A stretch of 14,796 nucleotides of DNA from Halobacteria archaeon (lineage in GTDB: Archaea > Halobacteriota > Syntropharchaeia > Alkanophagales > Methanospirareceae): assembly GCA_029932715.1 (NCBI GenBank), contig JAOZPO010000014.1, positions 1 through 14,796 on the forward strand. Reading direction: 5' to 3'. The notes beneath the pieces were generated by a model. It was not told the origin of the DNA, did no database searches, and saw only the letters and a list, made by a program, of their open reading frames with translations. The position numbers were made by a program, and so were the translations under genes. This document shows, one piece after another, positions 14,622-14,796 of this stretch. Every line of letters starts with the position of its first letter. Within the stretch, counting starts at the first letter, position 1.

Positions 14622-14747
14622 AATAATTAATTTTATTTTGATATTACGGTTTCTTGTTAGGCTTTGGGGACAAAGAAGGTCTGCAACGGCTTGCCGGATG
14701 GTGGCGTTTTGGAAGAGGCTACGTTTTTTATACGATGTTTCTGTCAT
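14610..14747 (-). CDS. Possible 45-residue peptide or gene remnant
   Basis: A minus-strand frame from ATG 14747 to TAA encodes 45 residues beginning MTETSYKKRSLFQNATIRQ. No ribosome binding site is visible, and its last codons run into the inverted repeat. A second, overlapping frame (14657-14743) without a start codon ends KTPPSGKPLQTFFVPKA and has equally protein-like codons. Only one can be real, and either may be the remains of a longer gene cut by rearrangement. I recognise no family. The TACAnnTGTA palindromes lie directly upstream of the ATG. Confidence 0.2.
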   Translation of the reverse strand: MTETSYKKRSLFQNATIRQAVADLLCPQSLTRNRNIKIKLIIDTD

Positions 14748-14754
14748 AATTTTC

Positions 14755-14787
14755 TTACATATGTAACTTTTTCCTTACATGTGTAAG
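14755..14787. promoter_or_regulatory. Pair of TACAnnTGTA palindromes, 20 bases apart
   Basis: TTACATATGTAA (14755-14766) is a perfect 12-base palindrome. CTTACATGTGTAAG (14774-14787) has perfect 6-base arms around TG. Their centres are 20 bases apart, close to two helical turns, so two dimers could bind the same face of the DNA. The flanks also form a direct repeat matching at 15 of 17 bases. The core TACAnnTGTA is the operator consensus of the BlaI/MecI/CopY repressor family, but other regulators use similar sites. The target may be a gene to the right of the window or the small minus-strand frame. Confidence 0.5.
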
Positions 14788-14796
14788 TTTCAACTC

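Larger units (their letters stand above)
14340..14796. other. 457-base region without a convincing gene
   Basis: After the surface protein gene the sequence turns AT-rich. It holds, in order: a CAAAT-rich tract (14456-14508), a T7 run (14524-14530), an imperfect inverted repeat (14566-14621), a GC-richer island with two overlapping short minus-strand frames (14657-14747), and two TACAnnTGTA palindromes (14755-14787). No long frame crosses it. It may be an accessory or rearranged boundary. Confidence 0.6.

Noticed and set aside
1..14796. CRISPR array, insertion sequence with transposase, or integrase site
   Set aside because: No regularly spaced repeats, transposase or integrase motifs were seen. 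The tRNA-Pro 3' end has no visible repeated copy in the window.

Overview
The window is archaeal. It carries a transcription factor B gene, an archaeal-type SRP 7S RNA, a tRNA-Pro without an encoded CCA end, TATA boxes about 24-31 bases upstream of gene starts, and T-run terminators. A full-length CdhE (the corrinoid iron-sulfur subunit of acetyl-CoA decarbonylase/synthase) together with an S-layer-like protein resembling those of methanogens suggests an anaerobic euryarchaeon of the methanogen / ANME / alkane-oxidiser group. The exact lineage cannot be fixed from the sequence alone.

Left part (1-3680): the tail of a probable purL, then cdhE (+). Facing it on the minus strand are tRNA-Pro(TGG), an ArsR-type regulator with a DUF4430-like C-terminal domain, and an ADP-ribosylglycohydrolase. 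The two minus-strand protein genes seem to have leaderless promoters of their own.

Middle (3480-6465): a TATA box and a small, well-initiated 33-codon ORF precede a divergent TFB with a shortened B-linker. The SRP RNA gene follows, with its own promoter and terminator, and then trkH, a potassium-uptake channel subunit.

Right (6489-14339): a four-gene minus-strand operon with 10-24 base gaps. In order of transcription it encodes an exported OB-fold / Pro-Thr linker / DUF4013 membrane protein, a GspE/VirB11-type secretion ATPase with a long coiled-coil N-terminus, and two GspF/TadC-type platform proteins. This is the core of an archaeal type IV-pilus-like assembly or secretion machine, but no pilin or prepilin peptidase is in view. 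Across a 133-base divergent promoter region lies a 771-residue S-layer-like surface protein with at least 13 N-glycosylation sequons, a C-terminal membrane anchor and a basic tail. The surface protein and the machine may serve the same cell envelope; that link is inference from position.

The right end (14340-14796) has no convincing gene. It holds a CAAAT-rich tract, an imperfect inverted repeat, a GC-richer island with a possible peptide or gene remnant, and a pair of TACAnnTGTA palindromes exactly 20 bases apart that look like a regulator-binding array. The best candidates for something new are the OB-fold/DUF4013-led secretion operon, the leader ORF with the atypical TFB, and the tandem palindromes.
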